Below, one piece after another: positions 19,772 through 27,436 of a DNA stretch of 64,000 nt (position 1 is its first letter; the number at the start of each line of letters is the position of its first letter). Source of the DNA: Mucilaginibacter sp. SJ (GTDB lineage: Bacteria > Bacteroidota > Bacteroidia > Sphingobacteriales > Sphingobacteriaceae); assembly GCF_028993635.1 (NCBI RefSeq), contig NZ_CP118631.1, forward strand, positions 3,038,001 to 3,102,000, read 5' to 3'. A program made the position numbers and the translations under genes. The notes under the pieces were generated by a model, which worked only from the letters and a program-made list of their open reading frames with translations, did not search any database and was not told the DNA's origin.

Positions 19772-20626
19772 TTAATCGTGTTCGTGCTTAAAGCGCTCCA
19801 ACAAGTTTTTAACATCGAGCATAGCGTTCAGATCTTCCGAATCGGTTTTGTCATCTTCATCAGCATCTGTATTGAAATCATCCGGCTTGTATTTAAACAC
19901 TTCCCATTTGCCGTTGTGATATTCAAGAGCGCTTAAACTTTCCACCCAATCGCCCGAGTTGAGGTAAAGCACCGAGCCTGTATTTTGAGTGGAGGTAATT
20001 TCCCTGATTTCGGCATGGTGAATGTGACCGCAGATCACGTAGCCGTATTGTTTATCCACGGCCAGATCGGCCGCGGTTTGCTCAAATTGGTTAATGAATT
20101 TTACCGCCTCTTTAAAACTGGCTTTCACCTTTTGCGAAAAGCTCATTTTTTGCCTGCCAATAGCGGTAAGGAACCAGTTTACAAAACTGTTGATCAAAAT
20201 CAATGTGTCATAACCAACAGCCCCGAGTTTAGCCAGCCATTTGGAGTGCTGCATGGTAACGTCAAACACATCGCCATGAAAGATCCAGGCTTTTTTGCCA
20301 TCGATATTTAACACGAGCTTATCAAGCAGCTGAAAAGTGCCCATGTTAAAATCGGTAAACTTGCGCAGCATTTCGTCATGGTTGCCGGTTAAATAATAAA
20401 CCGGGATGCCATCGGTAACAAACTTCAGGATGCGGCGCACCACTTTCATGTGCGCTTCGGGCCAGTATGATTTACTAAATTGCCAAATATCAATAATATC
20501 GCCGTTAAGGATAAGGATTTTGGGCTTGATGCTTTTTAAATATTTAAGCAATTCTTTTGCGTGACAGCCGTAAGTACCAAGGTGCACATCAGATATTACT
20601 ACAATATCAACTTCGCGTTTTGCCAT
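19772..20626 (-). CDS. UDP-2,3-diacylglucosamine diphosphatase-like metallophosphoesterase
   Basis: 284 residues of the calcineurin-like phosphoesterase fold with all metal motifs: ISDVHLG (Asp13, His15), NGDIIDIW, LTGNHDEMLRK, FHGDVFD and CGHIHHAE. The arrangement, including LPS-related GDVFD, fits LpxH-type enzymes that remove UMP from UDP-2,3-diacylglucosamine in lipid A synthesis, and Bacteroidota homologues carry that annotation. The C-terminal tail is acidic (DEDDKTDSEDLNAM) and probably disordered. A different phosphoesterase substrate cannot be excluded; I leave the symbol empty. Confidence 0.82.
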   Translation of the reverse strand: MAKREVDIVVISDVHLGTYGCHAKELLKYLKSIKPKILILNGDIIDIWQFSKSYWPEAHMKVVRRILKFVTDGIPVYYLTGNHDEMLRKFTDFNMGTFQLLDKLVLNIDGKKAWIFHGDVFDVTMQHSKWLAKLGAVGYDTLILINSFVNWFLTAIGRQKMSFSQKVKASFKEAVKFINQFEQTAADLAVDKQYGYVICGHIHHAEIREITSTQNTGSVLYLNSGDWVESLSALEYHNGKWEVFKYKPDDFNTDADEDDKTDSEDLNAMLDVKNLLERFKHEHD

Positions 20627-20698
20627 TAAATTAAGGGGGCTATTTTACAGGCCGGCAAGATATGCCGGAAAACAACATTTTCATTAATAAAGCAACGA

Positions 20699-20809
20699 TT
20701 ACTCGTCGTCCTCATCTTCGTTAACAGTCAATTCATATGGACTTGCATAGAAGCAGCCGACCAGGATCAGCAACCCTATAACTACCAAATAAGCATACTC
20801 AAAATTCAT
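20699..20809 (-). CDS. 36-residue small membrane protein with acidic tail
   Basis: ATG 20809-20807 to TAA 20701-20699. One hydrophobic helix (AYLVVIGLLILVGCFYA, about residues 5-21) is followed by PYELTVNEDEDDE. The clean membrane segment plus an acidic end suggests a real small inner-membrane protein; the CFYA cysteine is not a lipobox in the usual position. Lies alone between the DinB gene and the phosphoesterase gene. Function unknown; only the composition and an uninterrupted frame support it. Confidence 0.45.
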   Translation of the reverse strand: MNFEYAYLVVIGLLILVGCFYASPYELTVNEDEDDE

Positions 20810-20879
20810 CACAAAGATTTTTACAAATGTCTGAAATTTAACATTATCCTACTGTTAAGACTACATTAAATATAAAAGG

Positions 20880-21413
20880 TTACTTTGCTGTATTAAATTT
20901 ATTTTTGATCCTGTTAAGTTGTTTCAAGTGGTGCTGCAAATGAATGCGGATAAATTTAAACCATTGCCTGGCATTAAGCATTCCCATACGCGGGTGCTTG
21001 TATCTGTTAGCCGGCGATGATTGAGCAATGAGTGGCATAGTCGTTTCAATCCGTTTGCGGCATTTGATGATCAGGTTTTTGGCATCTTCCTTACTGATCT
21101 TATTGGCAGCCATTTTATCGCTTACCGCATTGGGCACCGTTGTTTTAACCGGCGGAAATTTACCTAACAACAGCAAGATCCGGCCTTCCCAATTAATGCC
21201 TTTTTTTGTTGGCTCGCAATTGCCGTGGGTGCAACGTTCAAGCGCGATTGATGACCCCAGCGTAGCCTGCATAATATGGCTGTAAACCTCGGCAAACGAC
21301 CAGCCGCCATCCTCCGGGGTGACATCAAACAACTCATCGGGGATAACATCCAGTTGTTTGCGGTATTCATCAAGGGCCGCATCAATAGCTTTACGTTCTT
21401 TGGCGATGCTCAT
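20880..21413 (-). CDS. DinB-family putative metalloenzyme
   Basis: 177 residues, a four-helix DinB/DUF664-like protein. The metal-ligand histidines expected for the superfamily are visible: one in FAEVYSHIMQA (near residue 47) and a pair in IRIHLQHHLKQLNRI (near 158-162). The family includes mycothiol- and bacillithiol-dependent transferases and DNA-damage-inducible proteins; the true substrate here is unknown. Its start overlaps the stop of the HAD phosphatase gene by 4 bp, so the two form a translationally coupled pair. Confidence 0.8.
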   Translation of the reverse strand: MSIAKERKAIDAALDEYRKQLDVIPDELFDVTPEDGGWSFAEVYSHIMQATLGSSIALERCTHGNCEPTKKGINWEGRILLLLGKFPPVKTTVPNAVSDKMAANKISKEDAKNLIIKCRKRIETTMPLIAQSSPANRYKHPRMGMLNARQWFKFIRIHLQHHLKQLNRIKNKFNTAK

Positions 21414-22114
21414 AAAAGTAAAGTTAACTCTTTTAAATGAGCAATCTGCACCGGCACATCCTGAGGTTTTTCCGCATTAAAAGGATTAAAATAAATAGCA
21501 TCCATCCCAAAACCAAGCGCCCCGCGGATATCAGCTTCAATGCTGTCACCAATCATCACACTTTCTTCTTTTGATGCCCCGGCCAGGTCAAGCGCATGCT
21601 GAAATATGGCCCTGTCGGGCTTGTTCACACCTACATCTTCGGAGATGATGATATGCTGAAAGTATTTTGCCAGATCGGTCCCCGCGATTTTTATCCGCGT
21701 TGAATCTTTAAACCCATTTGAGATCAGGTGCAGGGTATATTTTGATTGCAGATATTGCAATGTTTCGTGCGCATGCGGAAACAGGTTGGTTTTGGTAGGG
21801 CAAAGTTTTACATAAGCATCCTCAAAATCAAGCGGCATCAGGTCGGGATGCAAACCAAGATCAGTAAAAGTTGATTTGAAGCGGGCCTCCCGCAGTTCAT
21901 CTTTAGTGATCTCACCAATATGATACTGTGCCCAAAGACGGTGATTGTTACGGGTATAAGTTTCGATGAACAATTCGGCAGATTGCAGGCCAATTTCGCC
22001 AAGCTGGTGAATAACATATAACTCATGCAGGGCCTCTTCGGCATTTTTATCGAAATCCCAGATGGTATGGTCGAGATCAAAGAAGATGTGTTTATACTTT
22101 ATATCGGATTTCAT
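21410..22114 (-). CDS. YjjG-type HAD pyrimidine nucleotidase
   Basis: 234 residues of the HAD superfamily with all four motifs: motif I FFDLDHTIWDFD (nucleophile Asp near 13), motif II LISNGF, motif III lysine in VNKPDRAIF, motif IV IGDSIEADIRGA. Such YjjG-like enzymes hydrolyse noncanonical pyrimidine nucleoside monophosphates, a housecleaning role that fits with upp next door. Coupled to the DinB gene by a 4-bp overlap. Upstream lies a word-type inverted repeat (22121-22239). Confidence 0.88.
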   Translation of the reverse strand: MKSDIKYKHIFFDLDHTIWDFDKNAEEALHELYVIHQLGEIGLQSAELFIETYTRNNHRLWAQYHIGEITKDELREARFKSTFTDLGLHPDLMPLDFEDAYVKLCPTKTNLFPHAHETLQYLQSKYTLHLISNGFKDSTRIKIAGTDLAKYFQHIIISEDVGVNKPDRAIFQHALDLAGASKEESVMIGDSIEADIRGALGFGMDAIYFNPFNAEKPQDVPVQIAHLKELTLLL

Positions 22115-22120
22115 TTTTAT

Positions 22121-22239
22121 TTCGGATTTCGGATGTTCGATTTCGGAATTTTTTTATTCCTTGATTTAAAAATCGAAAATTCAAAATTAAAAAATCTTAA
22201 TTACTAAATCCGAAATCGGACATCCGAAATCCCAAATCA
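22121..22239. repeat. TTTCGGATTTCGG-word inverted repeat
   Basis: Left arm 22126-22152 and right arm 22207-22232 are reverse complements over about 26 bp with two differences (core GATTTCGGATGTYCGATTT). The centre is AT-rich. Sits between the upp and YjjG genes, both on the minus strand, so a transcript would fold into a long hairpin. The same word recurs at 38442-38470. Confidence 0.75.
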
Positions 22240-22241
22240 AA

Positions 22242-22886
22242 TCACGCTTTTTCCCCAAATGCCAGGTCCCCCGCATCACCTAAACCCGGTACGATATATG
22301 ATTTGCTGGTCATCTCGTCGTCAACAGCGCAGAGCCAGAGTTTGGCTTTTGGGAGATTGGCCTTAACATGCGCCACACCTTCGGTGCTGGCAATTACAGA
22401 GGCAATGTGCAGATCCTTTATTTTATACTGCGCCATTAACTCCTTACAAACCGTTACAATACTTTGCCCGGTAGCCAGCATGGTATCGCACAAAATAAAG
22501 ATCTTATCGTCCAGGTTAGGGGTTGAGATATGATCAACCTGGATCAAAAAGCTACCGTTGCGTTTCACCTTGCGATAAGCTGTGATAAATGCAGAAGGTG
22601 ACCGGTCAAAAAACTGCATAAAACCCTGGTGAAAAGGGAGCCCTGCCCGCAATATAATACCCAGCACCGGTTCATCGGCCGGCATGTTAACGCTGGCTGT
22701 ACCCAAGGGGGTTTGAATTTCTTTGGTTTCGTAATGTAATGATTTGCTCAACTCATAAGCCAGTATGGCTCCTAACCTTTCCTGGTTCTGCCTGAAACGT
22801 GCCTTATCCTGCTGAATAACGGCATCCCGTAATTCGGCAAGGAACTGGTTGGCAATGGTATTGGTTTTATTGAGGATAAAAATCAT
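22242..22886 (-). CDS. upp: uracil phosphoribosyltransferase
   Basis: Salvage enzyme: uracil + PRPP to UMP. 214 residues. The PRPP-binding loop CDTMLATGQSIV is near residue 128-139, the N-terminal ILRAGLPFHQGF and the C-terminal uracil-binding YIVPGLGDAGDLAFG complete the signature of type I Upp. Cytosolic. Placed next to the YjjG-type nucleotidase. The distance to the diverging GNAT gene is 132 bp. Confidence 0.95.
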   Translation of the reverse strand: MIFILNKTNTIANQFLAELRDAVIQQDKARFRQNQERLGAILAYELSKSLHYETKEIQTPLGTASVNMPADEPVLGIILRAGLPFHQGFMQFFDRSPSAFITAYRKVKRNGSFLIQVDHISTPNLDDKIFILCDTMLATGQSIVTVCKELMAQYKIKDLHIASVIASTEGVAHVKANLPKAKLWLCAVDDEMTSKSYIVPGLGDAGDLAFGEKA

Positions 22887-22968
22887 GCTTAAATTTAAGC
22901 GTTTTTGAGCAATAGTATCACTATTTGTTTATTAAATGTCATACCGCACCATGGGAAGGATAATAAAT

Positions 22969-23000
22969 TTTGAATATATGTAGTTAACTACGTAGATTTG
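22969..23000 (+). promoter_or_regulatory. Bacteroidota sigma-A type promoter of GNAT-MarR
   Basis: -33 element TTTG at 22969-22972 and a perfect -7 element TAGATTTG at 22993-23000 with 20 bp between. Predicted transcription start near 23006, 13 bp before the GNAT ATG. Confidence 0.7.
22980..22991. promoter_or_regulatory. palindromic candidate MarR operator
   Basis: Perfect 12-bp palindrome GTAGTTAACTAC placed between the -33 and -7 elements, where a bound MarR dimer would block RNA polymerase. The MarR gene is second in the transcript, so autoregulation is likely. No binding data. Confidence 0.55.
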
Positions 23001-23018
23001 TACATAAATATTAAAGTT

Positions 23019-23516
23019 ATGGATACTACACCTGTTATCAGCTCACTCAACAATACTTATTGCCAGCAGATCATTGATATCATTTTACCAATTCAGCAAA
23101 TTGAATTTAACGTGCCTATCACGCTTGAAGCCCAGCCCGACCTGCTTGATATTGAAACCAATTACCACCAAACCGGCGGAGATTTTTGGGGAGCGATATA
23201 TAACGAACAACTTGTTGGCACCATTGCCCTTATTGCTTTTGATAACAATGCGGCGGCCATACGCAAAATGTTTGTGCTTAAAGAATACCGGGGAAAAGAG
23301 CTGGGCATCGCGCAGTTACTACTTAATAATCTTATTGATTATTGTAAACGCAACAACATTACCGACATTTATTTAGGCACAGTTGAGATGCTGAAAGCCG
23401 CTCATCGCTTTTATGAAAAAAATGGCTTTACACGCCTTGCCAAACAGGATTTGCCCGAATCATTCCCGCTTATGGCTGCAGATACCATTTTTTATCAGTT
23501 ACATTTGAACAATTAA
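23019..23516 (+). CDS. GNAT-family N-acetyltransferase
   Basis: 165 residues from ATG 23019. The acetyl-CoA binding region is clear: MFVLKEYRGKELGIAQLLLNNLI (motif A with R..G.A), followed by YLGTVEMLKAAHRFYEKNGF (motif B, with the terminal YEKNGF). ATG 23019 is chosen over the TTG at 22998, because that TTG lies within the -7 element. Substrate unknown; with MarR behind it, a role in antibiotic or small-molecule modification is possible. MarR starts 10 bp after the stop. Confidence 0.85.
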   Translation: MDTTPVISSLNNTYCQQIIDIILPIQQIEFNVPITLEAQPDLLDIETNYHQTGGDFWGAIYNEQLVGTIALIAFDNNAAAIRKMFVLKEYRGKELGIAQLLLNNLIDYCKRNNITDIYLGTVEMLKAAHRFYEKNGFTRLAKQDLPESFPLMAADTIFYQLHLNN

Positions 23517-23526
23517 CAGCGGTATA

Positions 23527-24006
23527 ATGAATGTTATTGACGAATCGGGAATTTTAGCAATTTCAACAAGGTTGCAGCGCCTGGCCGAGCAGCTGCGCAA
23601 AGATGGTGTGCTCGTGTACAAAGCCAGTAATATTGATTTTGAACCCAAATGGTTCCCTGTTATTTACACTTTACACTTTAAGCCGCTTTTAAGCGTAGTG
23701 GAAATCGCCGCTGAAATTGGCTACACCCACCCTTCAACCATCAGTCTGTTAAAGGAATTGGAAAAAGAGAAATTGATCCGATCAAAAAAGGACAAGGCCG
23801 ATGAAAGGAAGCGTCTTATCATGTTAACAACAAAAGGCCAGGAACTTATTGAACGGATGAAACCCGTTTGGGAAATTATGAAAGCGGCCGCCGCGGAAAT
23901 TGCCGATACCCAAAACAACCTGATGAAGGCTATTATTGAAGCTGAAGAGAAAATAAAGCAACAGAGTTTTTTGGACAGGGCATTGCGTTTAAAGGCTGAA
24001 ATGTGA
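23527..24006 (+). CDS. MarR-family transcriptional regulator
   Basis: 159 residues with a winged helix-turn-helix: the recognition region AAEIGYTHPSTISLLKELEKEKLIRSKKDKADERKRLIMLTTKGQEL is split as helix AAEIGYTHPSTISLL, then wing KKDKADERKRLI. The DERKR motif is the MarR wing signature. Flanking N- and C-terminal helices form the dimer. It probably represses its own promoter through the palindrome at 22980-22991. Ligand unknown. Second gene of a two-gene unit; the space behind it (641 bp) holds nested repeats. Confidence 0.9.
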   Translation: MNVIDESGILAISTRLQRLAEQLRKDGVLVYKASNIDFEPKWFPVIYTLHFKPLLSVVEIAAEIGYTHPSTISLLKELEKEKLIRSKKDKADERKRLIMLTTKGQELIERMKPVWEIMKAAAAEIADTQNNLMKAIIEAEEKIKQQSFLDRALRLKAEM

Positions 24007-24079
24007 GTTATTGTAACTAAAAACCATGTCATTTCCTTTGTTTAAATCCGGGGGCCTCTGAAGGTAAATGACAAAAGAG

Positions 24080-24360
24080 GGCCTGTCAGTCTGAGCCTGT
24101 CGAAGACTCGCGCGCAGAGGCCTACCCACCATGCTTCGACGGGCTCAGCATGCAATGTCATTAAGTTAAGAGATTGACAAGCTGCACCAGAGGTGCAAAA
24201 GGTTTGTAGAAACCATTTTGAATAGATTTTTGGTGTGCCAGCGGTACACAACTCCGGTGTTCCGTACCTCTGGCACGGTTGTTATCGGTATAATATTTTG
24301 CTACAAACCTGTTCCCCCTCTGGGGGATTTTCCTTAACTTAATGACATTGCTCAGCATGA
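24080..24360. repeat. REP element (family A), interrupted by a MITE
   Basis: 24080-24152 matches the reverse complement of 41061-41137 across about 70 bp (blocks GGCCTGTCA, CTGAGCCNGTCGAAG, GCGCAGAGGCCT, CATGCTTCGACG). The continuation GACACCCG, expected right after CTCAGCATG by comparison with the second copy, appears only after the 198-bp insertion (24359 on). Internal TCGAAG/CTTCGA arms give it a hairpin. Confidence 0.8.
24153..24350. mobile_element. 198-bp MITE with 18-bp TIRs and 9-bp TSD
   Basis: Perfect 18-bp terminal inverted repeats CAATGTCATTAAGTTAAG at 24153-24170 and 24333-24350. The element is flanked by a perfect 9-bp direct repeat CTCAGCATG (24144-24152 and 24351-24359), read as target-site duplication. 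It carries no ORF; inside are nested arms (AGGTTTGTAG / CTACAAACCT and GTGCCAG / CTGGCAC). Size, TIR and 9-bp duplication fit a non-autonomous element moved by an IS (perhaps IS4-like), whose transposase is not in the window. Confidence 0.88.
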
Positions 24361-24366
24361 CACCCG

Positions 24367-24517
24367 TTTTAAGTTGTCATGGGTAGCGATAGCGCGGTAA
24401 TCTCGTAGCTATGCTTAGCGGCTTTGCATATCGCACAGGCCTAACCACGAGATTGCCACGTCGCACCAGATGCTCTTTATCCACGCTGCTCCTTATAATG
24501 ACATGGCTTTTAAGTTG
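24367..24517. repeat. small palindromic element flanked by 10-bp direct repeats
   Basis: TTTTAAGTTG occurs at 24367-24376 and 24508-24517, bracketing 131 bp. The inside contains inverted arms GGTAATCTCGT (24396-24406) and ACGAGATTGCC (24447-24457), related to REP palindromes. Could be a third small inserted element; the ends have no strong TIR. Confidence 0.5.
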
Positions 24518-24597
24518 GCTTTAACTTATGCTTGGCGTAATTTATTCCCCCCCGGCATAACAATGTTGACATACGGTTGTCATTACCATGTACTTAT

Positions 24598-24630
24598 TTT
24601 GATTTACAAACCCTGTTTCTGGATTATTTG
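24598..24630 (+). promoter_or_regulatory. candidate uvrB promoter
   Basis: TTTG at 24598-24601 (-33) and ATTATTTG at 24623-24630 (-7, one mismatch to TAnnTTTG), 21 bp apart and 17 bp before the uvrB ATG. Confidence 0.4.
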
Positions 24631-24647
24631 TATTTTTACATAACAAC

Positions 24648-26672
24648 ATGGATTTTCAATTAACATCTCAATATAAACCAACCGGCGACCAACCTGAAGC
24701 TATAAGGCAGCTGGTTGAAGGTATCAATAACGGCGACCCCTATCAAACCCTTTTGGGGGTTACCGGATCGGGCAAAACCTTTACAGTTGCCAATATTATA
24801 GCACAAACACAAAAACCTACGCTGATTCTGAGCCACAACAAAACATTAGCGGCACAGCTTTATGGCGAGTTTAAGCAGTTTTTTCCCGAAAACGCGGTGA
24901 ACTACTTTGTGTCGTACTACGACTATTATCAGCCGGAGGCATTTATTCCTACAACAAATACTTACATTGAAAAGGACCTGCAGATAAACGAGGAAATAGA
25001 AAAACTTCGTTTACGCACTACCTCGGCATTAATGTCGGGCAGGCGCGATGTGATCGTAGTGTCGTCAATATCCTGCATTTACGGTATGGGCAACCCCGAT
25101 GATTTTGCCGACTCGGTTTTCAAATTTGCCGTAGGTACGCGCATCAGCAGGAATGCTTTTTTACACCGGCTTGTAGAGATTCTATACGCCCGCACCACTG
25201 CCGATTTTAAACGCGGTACATTTAGGGTTAAGGGTGATACAGTGGATATTTTTCCGGCTTACCTGGATTATGCCTACCGCATCTCCTTTTTTGGCGACGA
25301 TATTGAAGAGTTAAGCGCTTTTGATATTGGCACAGGCAAAACCATCGAAAAGATGACGCACATGGTGGTTTATCCCGCCAACCTGTATGTTGCCCCCCGC
25401 GAACGTTTTTTACAATCTATATGGGCGATACAGGAAGAGTTGGAAACCCGCAAAAAACAGTTTATTGATGACGGTCGGTTCCTGGAAGCCAAACGTTTGG
25501 AGGAACGGGTTAATTATGATCTGGAAATGATCCGCGAATTGGGTTACTGTTCGGGAATAGAAAACTACTCCCGCTTTTTTGACGGACGTAAGCCCGGTGC
25601 AAGGCCGTTCTGTTTGCTTGACTATTTCCCGGAAGATTACCTGATGGTGATTGACGAAAGCCACGTAACAGTTCCGCAGATCAGGGCCATGTATGGAGGT
25701 GACCGTTCGCGCAAGATCTCGCTGGTTGATTATGGCTTCCGCCTGCCGGCAGCTTTGGATAACCGTCCGCTTAATTTCCAGGAGTTTGAAAATCTTGCTC
25801 CACAAACCGTTTATGTAAGCGCCACGCCAGGCGATTTTGAACTGGAAAAATCAGGCGGTGTGGTGGTTGAACAGGTGATCCGTCCGACAGGTCTGCTTGA
25901 TCCGGTGATTGACGTTCGCCCTGTAATAAACCAGGTGGATGACCTGCTGGATGAAGTAGATAAAACCATTAAAAAGGGCGACCGCGTACTGGTAACCACC
26001 CTTACCAAACGTATGGCCGAGGAACTGGCCAAATACATGGACAGACTGGGCATTAAATGCCGCTACATCCACTCGGAGGTTAAAACCCTGCAGCGTGTGG
26101 AAATTTTACGTGGATTGCGACTTGGTGAATTTGACGTATTGATAGGTATCAACTTATTGCGCGAAGGATTGGATTTACCTGAAGTATCCTTAGTAGCCAT
26201 TTTAGATGCGGATAAAGAAGGTTTCTTGCGATCAGAGCGTTCATTGATCCAAACCATAGGCCGCGCAGCACGTAATGACCGTGGCCGTGTGATCATGTAT
26301 GCTGATACCATAACCGATTCGATGCAGATCACGATGGATGAAACCAACCGCCGCCGCGAAATTCAGATCGCATATAACACGCAACATGGCATTACACCGC
26401 TAACGGTTGGCAAAACGCGCGAGGAAATTATGGAGCAAACATCAGTGGTCGACTTTAAGGGCGGTGTACAGCAGGCTTATGTAGAAACTGATACCCTAAC
26501 CCTTGCCGCTGATCCGATAGTTCAGTATATGACCAAAGCCGACCTGAAAAAATCAATCGACAACACCAAAAAAGATATGCTCGCCGCCGCCAAAAACATG
26601 GATTTCCTGCTGGCTGCCAAACTACGCGACGAAATGTTTGCTTTGGAAAAAATGATGGAGGAGAAGTTTTAA
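24648..26672 (+). CDS. uvrB: excinuclease ABC subunit B
   Basis: Helicase-like damage-verification subunit of nucleotide excision repair; acts with UvrA and UvrC on DNA. 674 residues. Walker A GVTGSGKT at 37-44; the beta-hairpin region with YYDYYQPEAFIP and YIEKDLQINEEIEKLR; SSISCIYGMG; DESHVT (Walker B, near 338); SATPGDFEL; helicase motifs V/VI GINLLREGLDLPEVSLV and QTIGRAARN; the C-terminal UVR domain (AAKNMDFLLAAKLRDEM). All complete. Not followed by a terminator but by word-type repeats. Confidence 0.97.
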   Translation: MDFQLTSQYKPTGDQPEAIRQLVEGINNGDPYQTLLGVTGSGKTFTVANIIAQTQKPTLILSHNKTLAAQLYGEFKQFFPENAVNYFVSYYDYYQPEAFIPTTNTYIEKDLQINEEIEKLRLRTTSALMSGRRDVIVVSSISCIYGMGNPDDFADSVFKFAVGTRISRNAFLHRLVEILYARTTADFKRGTFRVKGDTVDIFPAYLDYAYRISFFGDDIEELSAFDIGTGKTIEKMTHMVVYPANLYVAPRERFLQSIWAIQEELETRKKQFIDDGRFLEAKRLEERVNYDLEMIRELGYCSGIENYSRFFDGRKPGARPFCLLDYFPEDYLMVIDESHVTVPQIRAMYGGDRSRKISLVDYGFRLPAALDNRPLNFQEFENLAPQTVYVSATPGDFELEKSGGVVVEQVIRPTGLLDPVIDVRPVINQVDDLLDEVDKTIKKGDRVLVTTLTKRMAEELAKYMDRLGIKCRYIHSEVKTLQRVEILRGLRLGEFDVLIGINLLREGLDLPEVSLVAILDADKEGFLRSERSLIQTIGRAARNDRGRVIMYADTITDSMQITMDETNRRREIQIAYNTQHGITPLTVGKTREEIMEQTSVVDFKGGVQQAYVETDTLTLAADPIVQYMTKADLKKSIDNTKKDMLAAAKNMDFLLAAKLRDEMFALEKMMEEKF

Positions 26673-26673
26673 T

Positions 26674-26738
26674 CTTCAAATCTTCAAATTGTCTTATTTT
26701 CAAATTAAAGAAGCTACAGGTATCTTCAAATCATAATA
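26674..26738. repeat. TCTTCAAAT direct word repeats
   Basis: Short intergenic space with the word TCTTCAAAT repeated three times (26675, 26683, 26724) plus a related TTTTCAAATT. Belongs to the same class of locus-specific iterated words. Confidence 0.55.
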
Positions 26739-26742
26739 AAAC

Positions 26743-26770
26743 ATTTTTAACGTTATATACCTTATATTTG
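26743..26770 (+). promoter_or_regulatory. promoter of the small membrane-protein pair
   Basis: Perfect -7 element TATATTTG at 26763-26770, 20 bp before the ATG at 26790; the -33 region (ATTTTT near 26743) is weak. Confidence 0.5.
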
Positions 26771-26789
26771 TAAGCTCAAAATTAACAGT

Positions 26790-27044
26790 ATGATTCTTAT
26801 TCGTTTCCTGATCATATCTATTTGTATATTATACATTATCCGCAGCCTGGTACGCTACCTGCTGCCGTTCCTGTTTGAAAGTGTTGTAAACAAAGCTCAA
26901 CAGCAATATCAGCAACAACAACGTAATTATAACGAAGGCCCAAAACCTGATGGAAAAATCAGGATTGATCATGTTCCGCAACCAAAAAAAGGCAGCGTAC
27001 CTGATAGCGAAGGTGAGTTTATTGACTATGAAGAAGTAAAATAA
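26790..27044 (+). CDS. DUF4834-like small membrane protein
   Basis: 84 residues. One N-terminal membrane helix (LIRFLIISICILYIIRSLVRYLLPFLF), then a hydrophilic glutamine-rich stretch and a C-terminus with GKIRIDHVPQP and EGEFIDYEEVK, which matches the Bacteroidota family DUF4834 as I remember it. Function unknown; probably inner-membrane. A second small membrane protein gene follows after 10 bp. Confidence 0.75.
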   Translation: MILIRFLIISICILYIIRSLVRYLLPFLFESVVNKAQQQYQQQQRNYNEGPKPDGKIRIDHVPQPKKGSVPDSEGEFIDYEEVK

Positions 27045-27054
27045 ATCAATAAAT

Positions 27055-27351
27055 ATGGACAATAATCCGGTATTTAACAGGCGGCAGAACCATAACAATA
27101 CACCCGAGTCTATTACGCTGATTATTACCAATGTCATCGTATTTATAGTGGCCACTCAAATTTTTGCCAATTGCACTAAGATCAGCACTTTTTACTGGGT
27201 GATCATGGGTGCGCTGGGCGTTTATAACTTTTTCAACATCCGCAAATACCGCGAAGATTACGGCAAAGTGCAGGTTATTGCTTATGTGATATCTATTATT
27301 GTGCTGATTACCATGTTTTTCCTGCTGCGCAGCCGTGCGCAAACTTGTTAA
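27055..27351 (+). CDS. 98-residue three-helix membrane protein
   Basis: A hydrophilic start (MDNNPVFNRRQNHNN) is followed by three hydrophobic segments (ITLIITNVIVFIVATQIF, FYWVIMGALGVYNFF, VQVIAYVISIIVLITMFFLL). Family not recognised. In-frame start ATG lies 10 bp after the DUF4834-like stop, so both are probably one transcript, read towards the YfhO gene. No function can be assigned. Confidence 0.65.
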   Translation: MDNNPVFNRRQNHNNTPESITLIITNVIVFIVATQIFANCTKISTFYWVIMGALGVYNFFNIRKYREDYGKVQVIAYVISIIVLITMFFLLRSRAQTC

Positions 27352-27397
27352 GTTATTCCTTAACAAAACTTATAATTCCTATTCTCATTGTAATTTC

Positions 27398-27405
27398 TAT
27401 TTTTG
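27398..27405 (+). promoter_or_regulatory. -7 element upstream of yfhO-like gene
   Basis: TATTTTTG fits TAnnTTTG, 31 bp before the ATG; no clear -33 element. Confidence 0.3.
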
Positions 27406-27436
27406 AGGAATATAATATCCATTTCAAAAAACTTAA

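Noticed and set aside
24153-24350. Complete insertion sequence
   Set aside because: No transposase frame; 198 bp only, so non-autonomous.
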